DNA of 47,136 nucleotides from an uncultured Oscillospiraceae bacterium (GTDB lineage Bacteria; Bacillota; Clostridia; Oscillospirales; Oscillospiraceae), in the NCBI GenBank assembly GCA_910578505.1, contig CAJTPV010000009.1, positions 1-47,136 of the forward strand, read 5' to 3'. The position numbers and the translations under genes are program-made. The notes under the pieces are model-generated. The model was not told where the DNA came from. It ran no database searches and worked only from the letters and a program-made list of their open reading frames with translations. Below are positions 8,164-16,779 of the stretch, one piece after another. How positions within the stretch are numbered: position 1 is the stretch's first letter; each line of letters opens with the position of its first letter.

Positions 8164-8194
8164 GACGTGACGCCCGCAGTTCGGACGTCACGTC
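8164..8194 (-). other. Hairpin at the end of the MATE gene
   Basis: A 9-bp stem, GACGTGACG/CGTCACGTC, with its right arm overlapping the MATE stop codon. No T-tract follows on the minus strand. It lies between two same-strand genes, so it may stabilise the upstream mRNA or trim expression of the GntR gene. Confidence 0.45.
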
Positions 8195-9567
8195 TCTTCT
8201 TCTCCCTCCTCCTTGGGCAGAGACCGCATATGGCGCTTCCAGCGCCCGGAGCAGTAGTAGGGAATCAGGATGCACAGGCCTGCCGCCCAGCCGATAGCGT
8301 AGCACCAGTGCATATTCTCCGGGCCAAAGCGGCTTGTCAGCAGGTAGGCGGAGGGAACGCGGGCCAGCCACAGGCTCACCAGCGAAGCCGCGGTAGGCAC
8401 GGCGGACTCCCCCGCCCCCCGCAGCAGCCCGATATACATATACTGCAGGGTAGAGATGACGTACAGCGGGATCACCCGCACCAGATATGCGTTGCCCGCC
8501 TCCACCACCGCCGGGGTGTCTGTGAACAGCCACATCAGCTGGCTACGCAGGGGGATCACTGCCGCGCAGAGCACGGCGCACATGGCCGCCGACACCAGCA
8601 GAATGGAGCGCACGCCCTCCTTCACCCGGTCCATCCGGCCCGCGCCGATGTTCTGTCCCACATAGGTGGTGATCGAGGTGGCCAGGCTCTGTACTGGCAT
8701 GAACACAAAGCCGTCCACCTTTACCGCCGCGTTGTATCCCGCCACGAACACGGTCCCGCAGCGGTTGATGAGCGGCGCCATGACCATGATCCCCACGGAG
8801 TAGAGGGCGTTCTGAATGCCGGAGGGCACGCCGATGCGCAGGATGTTCCGGAAAATTTCCCTGTCAAAGGAGATTTTCCACACCTTAAAGCGGTAATCCG
8901 GGAACTTGTGGTTGATAAACCACACGCTCAGCACCCAGCTGAACAGCTGGGAGAGGACTGTCGCCAGGCCGACGCCCACCACGCCCAGGGGGATGGGGAC
9001 CACCAGCAGGTAGTCCAGGACCACATGGAGGATGCTGGACAGGGCCAGAATGACCAGCGGTGAGCGGCTGTCCCCCAGCCCCTGGAGGATGCCGGCATTG
9101 GCGTTGTAGCCAAACTGGGGCAGCAGGCCCAGGTAATACACGCACATGTAGGACCTGGCCAGCCCATAGTAGTCCGCCGGAACCTGCAGCAGCGTGAGAA
9201 AGGGCCCCGCCGTCAGGATGCCGAAGACCGTCAGCGGCGGGGAGATCACCAGCAGGAAGGCGTGCATGGTGGCAATGGTCTTCCGGATATTCCCGCCGCT
9301 GTGCTGGCCGAAGAACTGGCTGACCAGCACCGAGCCGCCCAGCCCGATGCCCAGAAACAGGCTGGTGAGCATATACGTCACGGAAAAGGATGCCCCCACC
9401 GCCGCCTGGGCCGCGTCGCTGACGTTTTTCCCCACCACAATGCCGTCCACCACCGTATACAGCTGCTGGAAAACGTTGCCCAGCAGGATCGGCAAGGTGA
9501 AGCGCAGGACCAGCGGCAGCGGCCGCCCCTGGGTCATGTCGATGGTCTTCGAGCTTGCTTTTGACAT
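8188..9567 (-). CDS. MATE family efflux transporter
   Basis: 459 residues with about twelve membrane helices in two homologous halves. The N-terminal signature is typical of the family (LRFTLPILLGNVFQQLYTVVDGIVVG), and such proteins export drugs or metabolites against Na+ or H+. A GTG nine bases further upstream (9576) is in frame but overlaps the ribosome site; AAGGAG is positioned eight bases ahead of the ATG at 9567, so that start is chosen. The upstream carboxypeptidase gene ends only 5 bp away, so the two are surely co-transcribed. In this peptide-import setting it may export excess amino acids or peptide products, but the substrate is not known. Confidence 0.92.
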   Translation of the reverse strand: MSKASSKTIDMTQGRPLPLVLRFTLPILLGNVFQQLYTVVDGIVVGKNVSDAAQAAVGASFSVTYMLTSLFLGIGLGGSVLVSQFFGQHSGGNIRKTIATMHAFLLVISPPLTVFGILTAGPFLTLLQVPADYYGLARSYMCVYYLGLLPQFGYNANAGILQGLGDSRSPLVILALSSILHVVLDYLLVVPIPLGVVGVGLATVLSQLFSWVLSVWFINHKFPDYRFKVWKISFDREIFRNILRIGVPSGIQNALYSVGIMVMAPLINRCGTVFVAGYNAAVKVDGFVFMPVQSLATSITTYVGQNIGAGRMDRVKEGVRSILLVSAAMCAVLCAAVIPLRSQLMWLFTDTPAVVEAGNAYLVRVIPLYVISTLQYMYIGLLRGAGESAVPTAASLVSLWLARVPSAYLLTSRFGPENMHWCYAIGWAAGLCILIPYYCSGRWKRHMRSLPKEEGEEET

Positions 9568-9572
9568 GGCGT

Positions 9573-10943
9573 TCACTCCTTATTGAGCTGCTCCACGGCC
9601 AGCAGGGCGCTCTCCAACTGCACGGACACCAGACGCCTGATGGAGATGACCTCACAGTCGGTCCCCTCCTCCAGCCACCGGCACATCCGCTCCAGCTCAC
9701 TGTCGAAAATCTCCCTGCAGAAGGTCAGCAGCTCCACCTCATCCAGCCGGTGGGGCCGCTCCAGCTCATAGCCGCAGGCCCGCACTGCCAGCGCCACATT
9801 CAGGCACTCGAACAGCCGGGAGCCGTAGAGGTTGTCGAACACCTCCGACACCGTGGCGGGCTTGTCAAAGAGGGGACCCCTGGCCCAGTTGTCCTTGGCG
9901 CGGTTCTGGGCGCCAATGCCCTCAATGCAGCTGTCCACAAATTCATAGAAGGGGTTGTCGGCGTGGAAGCAGGCGTGGACCTGGGACCAGTATTTGCCGA
10001 GGACCGCGTAGTTTTCCCTGTTCAGCCGGATGTTCTCCAGCACCGCCTCCCGGCGGGTCATCCCGCCGTACGACGAGGTGTCCCGGATCCGCTTGTCGTA
10101 GAAGTAGGGCAGCTCCGCCAGCATGGTCATGCACGGGCAGACGGTGGATACATAGTCCGCCGAGCAGCCGCCGCACTGCATATTCGTCCTGGGCACGCCG
10201 CCGCTGAAGCGGATCATATAGTTGATCATGGCCGTGGCGGACATCATGCTGTGGACCGCGGGGGAGTACTTCGTGATATAGGCCGCCTCCGGCTCCCCCA
10301 GGTGCAGGGGGATCCCCTGCCGGGCGGCGGCGTTTTCCAGTTTGGCGCACAGCGGGGGGATGTTGTCCGTCAGATACCAATAGGCGCCGCCGAAGGCGCT
10401 GTTGTGCAGGGAGAACAGGAAGCGGGGCTTCAGCCGGTCAATCAGCGCCATCAGCGCCCTGGTCTCCGGCAGCGGCGCGTCAAACCGCGCCCCCCGGATG
10501 TTGATGGGGAAGGTCCACTCCACCTGCTTGTTGCCCGGCGGACGGTAGAAGCCCCTGATATAATTGCGCAGGGTAAAAGGCCCCTTGAACCAGTTCTCAT
10601 TGAGCCGGGTGCCATCCGGGTCAATGCAGGGGATCAGATACCAGGTAAAGCCCGTCTCCTCCAGCACCTCCGGATGGGCCCCCATGATCTCGCCCATGGT
10701 GATCAGCGTCATAGCGCCGATGGGCTCGTTGGGGTGGGGGCAGGCAAAGCATATGGCGTTTTTCGCCCCATGGCCCGCGATCATGGCCTGAATGGGATGT
10801 CCCTGGCGGGAAGTCCCGACGACCTCTGTCCGGATCACCTGCGGGTACGCCGCCGCCAGACGGCGGACCTGCCCGTCCAGCTCATCCACCGTGTAGAAGG
10901 TCCCGTAATCCGGGATCCAATCCAGAATCCTAGCAATATCCAC
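9573..10943 (-). CDS. M14-family zinc carboxypeptidase-like protein (paralog 1)
   Basis: 456 residues with no signal peptide, so cytoplasmic. It shows the M14 zinc motif HPNE (within CPHPNEPIGAM, HxxE), a later histidine ligand (SLHNSAFGG) and a candidate catalytic Glu (LAELPYFYD). Members remove C-terminal residues from peptides or act on amides. The frame is open to 10985, but that stretch forms a strong hairpin; AGGAGG sits seven bases before the GTG at 10943, which I take as the start. It shares its whole layout with the gene at 21228-22643, including the C-terminal VQLES segment. It is placed directly after the peptide-binding protein gene, which suggests processing of imported peptides. 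The exact bond cleaved is unknown. Confidence 0.85.
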   Translation of the reverse strand: MDIARILDWIPDYGTFYTVDELDGQVRRLAAAYPQVIRTEVVGTSRQGHPIQAMIAGHGAKNAICFACPHPNEPIGAMTLITMGEIMGAHPEVLEETGFTWYLIPCIDPDGTRLNENWFKGPFTLRNYIRGFYRPPGNKQVEWTFPINIRGARFDAPLPETRALMALIDRLKPRFLFSLHNSAFGGAYWYLTDNIPPLCAKLENAAARQGIPLHLGEPEAAYITKYSPAVHSMMSATAMINYMIRFSGGVPRTNMQCGGCSADYVSTVCPCMTMLAELPYFYDKRIRDTSSYGGMTRREAVLENIRLNRENYAVLGKYWSQVHACFHADNPFYEFVDSCIEGIGAQNRAKDNWARGPLFDKPATVSEVFDNLYGSRLFECLNVALAVRACGYELERPHRLDEVELLTFCREIFDSELERMCRWLEEGTDCEVISIRRLVSVQLESALLAVEQLNKE

Positions 10944-10976
10944 TCCAGCACCTCCTGGTTTTATTTCCGGCGGAAG

Positions 10977-11005
10977 CGGCTGCACGGCGCGGCGCCGTGC
11001 AGCCG
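10977..11005 (-). other. GC-rich hairpin between binding-protein and carboxypeptidase genes
   Basis: A perfect 13-bp stem (10977-10989 with 10993-11005) with a CGG loop and no T-tract. It lies between two operon genes just after the binding-protein stop codon. This is a common position for structures that raise the amount of binding-protein mRNA relative to downstream genes. Confidence 0.55.
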
Positions 11006-11012
11006 TCTCTTC

Positions 11013-12638
11013 CTAGTTGTCCAGCCAGCAGTACGTGTATTCGGCATAGGCGCACTCGCCCACCGCCTCGTCGGAATAGGGGTGATTTTTCACATAGCTG
11101 TAGGCGGGGGAGTAGCCCAGCCACTCGGAGATCAGAATGATGGGCACATCCTGGGCCAGAACGGCCTGCAGCTCCTTGTAGCAGGGCGCGCGCAGCTCGT
11201 TGGTGGGCTGCCCGGCCCCCTGGGCCAGCAGCTCGTCCACCTTGGGGTTGGAGTAGCTGCCGAAGTTGAACATGCCGCCGGTGCCCACAAACTCGGAGAT
11301 GGCCGCCACGTCGGGGCCCTGGTAGCCGCCGTAGAGCGTCACGTCGTAATCCTTCCGCTGGGCCACCTTCTCGTCCCAGGCGGCGTACTCCAGCATGTTG
11401 ATCTTGACGTCGATGCCGATCTCCGCCAGCTGGCTCTTAATGACCTGGGACATATCGGGGAAGGGCTCATAGTTATAGGTGTCCATCTCCATGTGGAGAT
11501 AGAAGCCCTCGGCGTCTTTGGTCAGGCCGGTCTGCTCCATATACGACTTCGCCTTGTCCAGGTCATAGGCCGGTACGGCGGCCTCGGGGTCCGTGTTGCA
11601 GGCCCAGGCGTACAGCGGGGTCACATAGGTGGTGGCCTTCTGGCCGATGTGGCCCATGGCGCGGTTGACGATGTCGTCCGCGTTAATGGCGTGGGCCACC
11701 GCCAGACGGAAGTTGAGATCGTCAAAGGGCGCTCTGGTCATGTCGAAGCAGAGATAGAAGCGGGAGGGATAGATGGTCTTGAAGTTGACCAGGGCGCTGT
11801 TGCTGAGCATGTTCTCCAGCTCGCTGGAGGGGGCGATAATGCCCAGCACATCCAGCTCGCCGTTGTAAAAGGACTGCATGGCCGTATTGGCGTCGGCGAT
11901 ATAGCTGTAGATGACGCCGTCCAGATAGGGCAGATCCGGCCCCCGGAAGAAGTCCGGGTTGCGCTCCAGGGTGATGCTTACGCCCTTCTGCCAGTCGCTG
12001 AACTTAAAGGGGCCGGTGCCCACGGGGGTCTGCATGGAGTCGTCCCCCATCCAGTCCTGGCCCTCATAGACGTGGCGGGGCAGGATATAGACGCCGTTGT
12101 AGGCCAGGGAGCTCAGAAAGCGCGCGTCCATCTGCCTGAGCTGGAAGACCGCCGTGTAGTCGTCGGGACAGGTCACGCTCTCCAGGTTCGCCAGGGAGGT
12201 GGCGGCAAAACACTGCTGCTCCAGAATGGTCTCAAAGGTGAAGCGCACGTCGTCGCTGGTCAGCGGCTCTCCGTCGTGGAACTTGACATTCTCCGGCAGG
12301 GTGAAGGTGTAGGTCAGGCCGTCCTCGCTGACGGTGTAGCCGGTGGCCAGGTCAAGGATGATCTCCTCGTTGTTGTTGGTCTTCAGCAGGCGGCTGAACA
12401 CGTTCTGGGCGATAATGTCCATGGAGCCGTCCGTCTTGCCGTCGGGGTTGAGGGTGATCGGCTCGGCGGACTGGCCGATAATGACGGTGCCGCCGGTCTT
12501 GATGTCCCCGGCCCCGCCGTCCTGGCCGCCGGAGGGGGTGCTGCCGCCGGGGGTCTGCCCGCCGCCTGCGCCGCAGCCCGCCAGCAGAGCCAATGTCATG
12601 ACAAGAGCAAGTGTAACTGATAACAAACGCTTTTTCAT
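11013..12638 (-). CDS. Peptide ABC transporter substrate-binding lipoprotein (DppA/OppA type)
   Basis: 541 residues of the SBP_bac_5 family. It begins with a lipoprotein signal peptide (basic MKKR, hydrophobic core, lipobox LAGC at about residues 19-22), then a Gly/Ser/Pro-rich linker that tethers the receptor to the outer face of the membrane. The body shows family features such as LPENVKFHDGEPLTSDDVRFTFE and PVGTGPFKFSDW. It captures oligopeptides (or a related ligand, since nickel and sugar binders share the fold) and delivers them to the permease pair encoded upstream. Its gene follows the ATPase genes by 36 bp and precedes a stable hairpin, an arrangement that usually favours high binding-protein expression. 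Confidence 0.92.
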   Translation of the reverse strand: MKKRLLSVTLALVMTLALLAGCGAGGGQTPGGSTPSGGQDGGAGDIKTGGTVIIGQSAEPITLNPDGKTDGSMDIIAQNVFSRLLKTNNNEEIILDLATGYTVSEDGLTYTFTLPENVKFHDGEPLTSDDVRFTFETILEQQCFAATSLANLESVTCPDDYTAVFQLRQMDARFLSSLAYNGVYILPRHVYEGQDWMGDDSMQTPVGTGPFKFSDWQKGVSITLERNPDFFRGPDLPYLDGVIYSYIADANTAMQSFYNGELDVLGIIAPSSELENMLSNSALVNFKTIYPSRFYLCFDMTRAPFDDLNFRLAVAHAINADDIVNRAMGHIGQKATTYVTPLYAWACNTDPEAAVPAYDLDKAKSYMEQTGLTKDAEGFYLHMEMDTYNYEPFPDMSQVIKSQLAEIGIDVKINMLEYAAWDEKVAQRKDYDVTLYGGYQGPDVAAISEFVGTGGMFNFGSYSNPKVDELLAQGAGQPTNELRAPCYKELQAVLAQDVPIILISEWLGYSPAYSYVKNHPYSDEAVGECAYAEYTYCWLDN

Positions 12639-12674
12639 AAGTCCTCCTTTTTCTATCGCGCCTTGGCGTATTGG

Positions 12675-13694
12675 TTACAGCCCGGTTACCTGGCTGCAAC
12701 AGACAAAATGGTTTGCGCCCGCGTCCCGCAGCGTCTGCTCCCGCTCCCGGCAGGCCGCCGCGGCCCGGGGGCACCGGGGCCGGAAGGGACAGCCGGCAGG
12801 GATGTCCACCGGCGTGGGCGGCTCCCCGGGCAGATGGATGGCCTGCCGCTTTTCCCGTGGGTCGATGCTGCCGCAGTTGGAGATCAGCGCCTGGGTGTAG
12901 GGGTGCTGGGGGTTGGTCACCACCTCGTCGGCCTGGCCGAGCTCCACGATCCGGCCCAGGTACATCACGGCGATGGTGTCGGAGATATAGCGGGTGGTGG
13001 TGATGTCGTGGCTGATAAAGACCATCGCCGTATTTTCCCGGCGGGTAGTCTCGTAGAGCAGGTTGATGATATCCGCCCGGATGGAGACGTCCAGCATGGA
13101 CACCGGCTCGTCCGCCACCATGACCTTCGGCCCCAGCAGCATGGAGCGGAGGATGGAGATCCGCTGGAGCTGCCCGCCGGACAGCTCGTAGGGAAACCGG
13201 TCCAGGAAGCTCTCCGCCGGGAGCAGCCCGGCGGAGGCCAGCTCCTGTACGGCCAGCTCCCGCCGCTCCGCCTCGCTGCCGCCGATGTGGTGGAGCTTCA
13301 TCGTATCCGTCAGGATCTTGCCAATGGAGTGGCGGGGGTCGAAGGTGTCGAAGGGGTTTTGGAACACCATCTGCGTCTGGCGGCGGAAAGCCAGGCGGTC
13401 CCCGCGGTAGAGCGCCTCCATATCCGTGCCGTCCAGATAGATGCCGCCGGCTGTACACTTCTCCAGGCGGACCAGCAGCCGGCCCAGGGTGCTCTTGCCG
13501 CAGCCGGATTCGCCGATCACGCCGGCGATCTCCCCTGGAGCAATGGCGAAGCTGACGCCGTCCACCGCCTTGACCACAGCCCTTCTGGCCACGGTCCCGT
13601 CGGGCCGGACATGCTTTTTCTTCTGCACATAGTGGCGGCGGACCTCCTCGGCCCGGAGGACCGGCACCCGCTCACTGGAAAGCGCCTTAGACAT
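12675..13694 (-). CDS. Peptide ABC transporter ATP-binding protein (OppF/DppF type)
   Basis: 339 residues. It has Walker A GESGCGKST, the ABC signature LSGGQLQR, Walker B VMVADEPVSMLD and an H-loop, plus the C-terminal Opp/Dpp extension with the cysteine cluster (CPFRPRCPRAAAAC) that binds an iron-sulfur cluster in characterised homologs. It pairs with the OppD-type ATPase to power peptide import. A TTG six codons upstream is in frame, but the ATG at 13694 has the better-placed GAGGAG. The start overlaps the preceding stop (ATGTCTAA, 8 bp), which implies translational coupling. Confidence 0.93.
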   Translation of the reverse strand: MSKALSSERVPVLRAEEVRRHYVQKKKHVRPDGTVARRAVVKAVDGVSFAIAPGEIAGVIGESGCGKSTLGRLLVRLEKCTAGGIYLDGTDMEALYRGDRLAFRRQTQMVFQNPFDTFDPRHSIGKILTDTMKLHHIGGSEAERRELAVQELASAGLLPAESFLDRFPYELSGGQLQRISILRSMLLGPKVMVADEPVSMLDVSIRADIINLLYETTRRENTAMVFISHDITTTRYISDTIAVMYLGRIVELGQADEVVTNPQHPYTQALISNCGSIDPREKRQAIHLPGEPPTPVDIPAGCPFRPRCPRAAAACREREQTLRDAGANHFVCCSQVTGL

Positions 13695-14661
13695 TCTCCT
13701 CACCTCCCGCAAAATGACAGGCCGCCCTTCTCTTCCCGCCGAAGGGGCGCAGCGCGGGCCGGACCTCCCGGCACCTGTCGCAGGCCCGTTTGCACCGGGG
13801 CGCGAATACGCAGCCGGCCGGCAGCGCCGCCAGGTCCGGCAGGGAGCCGCCGATGCTGGTCAGGGGCTTTTTCCCATCCCCATCAAACCGGGGGAAGCTG
13901 TCCACAAGGCCCTGGGTATAGGGGTGCAGGGGCTCCACCAGCACCTCCTCCGCGGGGCCGGACTCCAGAAGGCTCCCGGCATAGAGCACCGCCACATTTT
14001 TGCAGGCTCCCGCCACCACGGAGATGTCGTGGGTGATCATGATGCGGGTGCTGCCCATCTTTTCCTCCAGCTGGACGATCTCCTCCAGGATCTGGTTCTG
14101 CGTCACCACGTCCAGGGCGGTGGTGGCCTCGTCCATAATGAGGAGCTTGGGGTGGAACAGCAGGCTCATGGCGATGGAGACCCGCTGCATCATACCGCCG
14201 GAGAGCTCATGGGGGTAGAGCTGGAAGACCCGTGGCGGCAGGTTCACAAGCTCCAGCATGCCAATGACCGCCTCCTTCGCCTCCGCCCTGGTGGCCTTGG
14301 GCCGGTGGCGCAGGTAGATGTCGGAGAGGAACCGTCCGATGCGGTGGACGGGGCTCAGGGCGTTCATGGCCTTCTGAAACACCACCGCCATGTCCTCCCA
14401 GCGGACGGCGGCCAGGTCCTGGGGGGACATCTGGAAGATGTCCCGGCCGTCCAGCAGGGCCTGCCCGGTGACAGCGGCCCGGCCGGGGGGCAGGAGCCGC
14501 AGGACCGCCATAATGAGCGTTGTCTTCCCGGAGCCGGACTCGCCCACGATGCCCAGCGACTCCCCCCGCTCCACCTCCAGGGAGACGTGGTTGACGGCGT
14601 GGACGTCCTTGCCGCCGGCGTGGTAGGTTACGGATACGTCCCGCAGTGATAACAGCGCCAT
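13687..14661 (-). CDS. Peptide ABC transporter ATP-binding protein (OppD/DppD type)
   Basis: 324 residues. Walker A GESGSGKTT (~40), signature LSGGMMQR, Walker B LLIMDEATTALD, and the Opp-type C-terminal cysteine motif (CVFAPRCKRACDRC). It hydrolyses ATP together with the OppF-type subunit. The start ATG shares one base with the stop of the upstream permease gene (TGATG), and AAGGAGG is properly spaced. Confidence 0.93.
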   Translation of the reverse strand: MALLSLRDVSVTYHAGGKDVHAVNHVSLEVERGESLGIVGESGSGKTTLIMAVLRLLPPGRAAVTGQALLDGRDIFQMSPQDLAAVRWEDMAVVFQKAMNALSPVHRIGRFLSDIYLRHRPKATRAEAKEAVIGMLELVNLPPRVFQLYPHELSGGMMQRVSIAMSLLFHPKLLIMDEATTALDVVTQNQILEEIVQLEEKMGSTRIMITHDISVVAGACKNVAVLYAGSLLESGPAEEVLVEPLHPYTQGLVDSFPRFDGDGKKPLTSIGGSLPDLAALPAGCVFAPRCKRACDRCREVRPALRPFGGKRRAACHFAGGEENV

Positions 14662-15515
14662 CAGGATCCCTCCTTTCCCAAATCACGCAGCTTGGGGCTG
14701 AGCACACGGTTGAGACCGTCGCCGATCAGATAGAATGTAACCACTGTGTAAATGATGGCCAGACCGCCGAAGAGGCAGATCCACCAGCCGTTGGTCAGAT
14801 AGCTCTTGCCGCTTTGAATCACCTGGCCCCAGCTGATGATATTGGGGTCGCCCAGGCCCAGAAAGGCCAGACTGGATTCTGTCAGGATGGCGCTGGCAAT
14901 GCCCATCGTAGTATTCGCGATAATGGGGAAGATGCCGTTGGGGATGACATGGCGGAACAGGATCGACAGCCGGCTCTCGCCGATGGCCTCCGAGGCCCGG
15001 ACAAAGGTCCTCTGCCGCAGGCTCATGGCCTGGGCGCGCATCAGCTTTGCGTTGCCCACCCAGCTGGTCAGGCCCATGACCACCATCACGTTGAACAGTC
15101 CCGAGCCGAAGAGGGCCACCACAATCAAAACCAGAAAGAACGTGGGCATCATCATGAATATGTTGATCAGCTCGCCCAGCACGGCGTCAGTCCTGCCGCC
15201 GAAGTAGCCCGCCACACCGCCCAGCAGCGTGCCGATGATGCCGGCAATGAACGCCGCCGTAATGCCCACCACCAGACTCGTCCTGGTACCGAAGATCAGC
15301 ATGGACAGCACGTCCCGCCCCAGGCCGTCGGTGCCCAGGGGATGGACGCCGGAGGGCGCGGCCACCAGTTCATCCGACAGGAAGAACGGCTCGTAGGGAG
15401 CGAGAAGCGGAGCCAGCAGCGCCGTGAGCAGCAGGAGGCACAGCAGCACCAGCCCGATTTTCAGCTGGGTGTTGCCCCTGATGACGGCCCACGCCTTTTG
15501 CAGTGTTTTTTTCAT
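14661..15515 (-). CDS. Peptide ABC transporter permease (OppC/DppC type)
   Basis: 284 residues. An N-terminal helix (LVLLCLLLLTALLAPLLAPY) is followed by the BPD_transp_1 domain, with the EAA-type loop read as EAIGESRLSILFRHVIPN, which docks the ATPases. It forms the membrane channel with the OppB-type permease. A GTG three codons upstream (15524) overlaps the ribosome site; the ATG at 15515 with GAGGGGGG eight bases ahead is preferred. The gap to the upstream permease gene is 14 bp. Confidence 0.92.
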   Translation of the reverse strand: MKKTLQKAWAVIRGNTQLKIGLVLLCLLLLTALLAPLLAPYEPFFLSDELVAAPSGVHPLGTDGLGRDVLSMLIFGTRTSLVVGITAAFIAGIIGTLLGGVAGYFGGRTDAVLGELINIFMMMPTFFLVLIVVALFGSGLFNVMVVMGLTSWVGNAKLMRAQAMSLRQRTFVRASEAIGESRLSILFRHVIPNGIFPIIANTTMGIASAILTESSLAFLGLGDPNIISWGQVIQSGKSYLTNGWWICLFGGLAIIYTVVTFYLIGDGLNRVLSPKLRDLGKEGS

Positions 15516-15529
15516 GTTGTCCACCCCCC

Positions 15530-16504
15530 TCAGCGCTCCGCGTCGTGGCTGATCCGGGGATCCAGCACCGAGTAGAGCACGTCCACCACGATCATCATCA
15601 CCGCTACGCAGATGCTCATAATCAGATAAATCCCCATCAGCAGCGGGTAGTCCCGGCGGGAAATCGCCGTCATCATAAAGCTGCCCAGGCCGGGCCAGGC
15701 GAACACAATTTCCACAATGGACGCGCCGGTGATCAAAAAGGCCAGCTGGATGCCGAAAATGGTGACTGTGGGGAGAATGGCGTTGCGGAACACATACTTG
15801 TTGAAGATGTCCTTCTCCGGCATGCCGGTGGCCCGCAGGGTGGTGATAAAGTCCTCGTTCATCACCTGGATGACGGAGGAGCGGGCGATGCGGAAGTAGT
15901 AGGGGATCAGCGTCAGCGACAGGGACATGCCCGGCAGGATCAGGTGCCGGACCACGTCCAGAGCATGGGCCAGGCCCGTATACCGCCCCCGCAGGTCCAC
16001 CATGCCGGAGGTGGGGAGGATGTGCAGCGTGGAGGCGAATACCAGGATCAGCATCAGGCCCAGCCAGAAGCTCGGAGTGGAATCAAAGAGGTAGCTGACG
16101 CTGCCCAACGCCATGTCCAGCCCGGAGCCCACATGCCGCGCGCAGAATATGCCCAGCATCGTCCCCAGCAGCAGCGCCGTCAGGCTGGCCGACAGCGCCA
16201 GGAGGATGGTGGGCCCCAGGCGGTCCATGATCTCCTTGGCCACCGGCTCATTGGTATAGATGGAGGTGCCCATGTCGCCTCGGAGCAGGTTGCCCGCGTA
16301 TCGGATAAACTGGATATGGACCGGCTGGTCCAGGCCGTATTTTTCCGTCAGTGCCGCGATCATTTCCGGCGTGGCGGCGTCGGTGCCCGCCAGCAGCCGG
16401 ATGGGATCGCCCGGAGCCGCGTGGATGATAATAAAATTGATACAGAGTGCCATGACAATACAGAGAAGTCCTGTCATGGTTCGCTTGCCGATGTACTTTA
16501 CCAT
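15530..16504 (-). CDS. Peptide ABC transporter permease (OppB/DppB type)
   Basis: 324 residues from the ATG at 16504, which has AAGGAAGGAG six bases ahead; the open frame starts earlier at 16531 without a ribosome site. The N-terminal motif (KRTMTGLLCIVMALCINFII, then HAAPGDPIRLLAG) and the EAA-like loop (TLRATGMPEKDIFNKYVFRNA) are characteristic. It is the first gene of the importer run, read from the promoter at 16586-16614. Confidence 0.92.
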   Translation of the reverse strand: MVKYIGKRTMTGLLCIVMALCINFIIIHAAPGDPIRLLAGTDAATPEMIAALTEKYGLDQPVHIQFIRYAGNLLRGDMGTSIYTNEPVAKEIMDRLGPTILLALSASLTALLLGTMLGIFCARHVGSGLDMALGSVSYLFDSTPSFWLGLMLILVFASTLHILPTSGMVDLRGRYTGLAHALDVVRHLILPGMSLSLTLIPYYFRIARSSVIQVMNEDFITTLRATGMPEKDIFNKYVFRNAILPTVTIFGIQLAFLITGASIVEIVFAWPGLGSFMMTAISRRDYPLLMGIYLIMSICVAVMMIVVDVLYSVLDPRISHDAER

Positions 16505-16585
16505 AGGAGTCTCCTTCCTTTCAAAACACACTCGCGCCGAAAATCCCTGTTATCCCACTGCTTTCATCCCCTTTTACTGTTTTTT

Positions 16586-16614
16586 AACATAGCATCCTTC
16601 TCTGTCTTTGCCAA
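16586..16614 (-). promoter_or_regulatory. Promoter of the peptide importer operon
   Basis: Minus-strand TTGGCA (16609-16614), 17-base spacer, TATGTT (16586-16591) with TG one base upstream of the -10. It gives a leader of about 75 bases before the oppB-type ATG. Confidence 0.65.
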
Positions 16615-16644
16615 TAGACTTTGAAAAAATCATTGATATATCAC

Positions 16645-16665
16645 CGATATATTTTGGTTATATCG
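16645..16665. promoter_or_regulatory. Candidate operator between importer and M42 genes
   Basis: An inverted repeat, CGATATA-(7)-TATATCG, with an adjacent 8-bp palindrome GATATATC at 16635-16642. It lies about 30 bp upstream of the importer -35 box, in the middle of the divergent 16505-16779 space, so one regulator could govern both directions. The GntR protein encoded at 7468-8109 is the obvious candidate (inference). A further palindrome, CCCGAA-GT-TTCGGG (16732-16745), sits nearer the M42 gene. Confidence 0.4.
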
Positions 16666-16779
16666 ACTATTTTTCAAAACCATCTTGCGTTCTGAGCGAA
16701 ATCGTGTAAATATGGAGCAAAGAACGGTCCGCCCGAAGTTTCGGGACAAATTTTCACACACAGAAAAGGAGCGTATACT

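Noticed and set aside
9555..12620. Very long plus-strand open frame (1021 codons) opposite the M14 and binding-protein genes
   Set aside because: It is antisense to two clear genes, has no ribosome site or recognisable domain, and has the His/Gln/Arg/Gly/Val-rich composition expected of the strand opposite GC-rich coding DNA.
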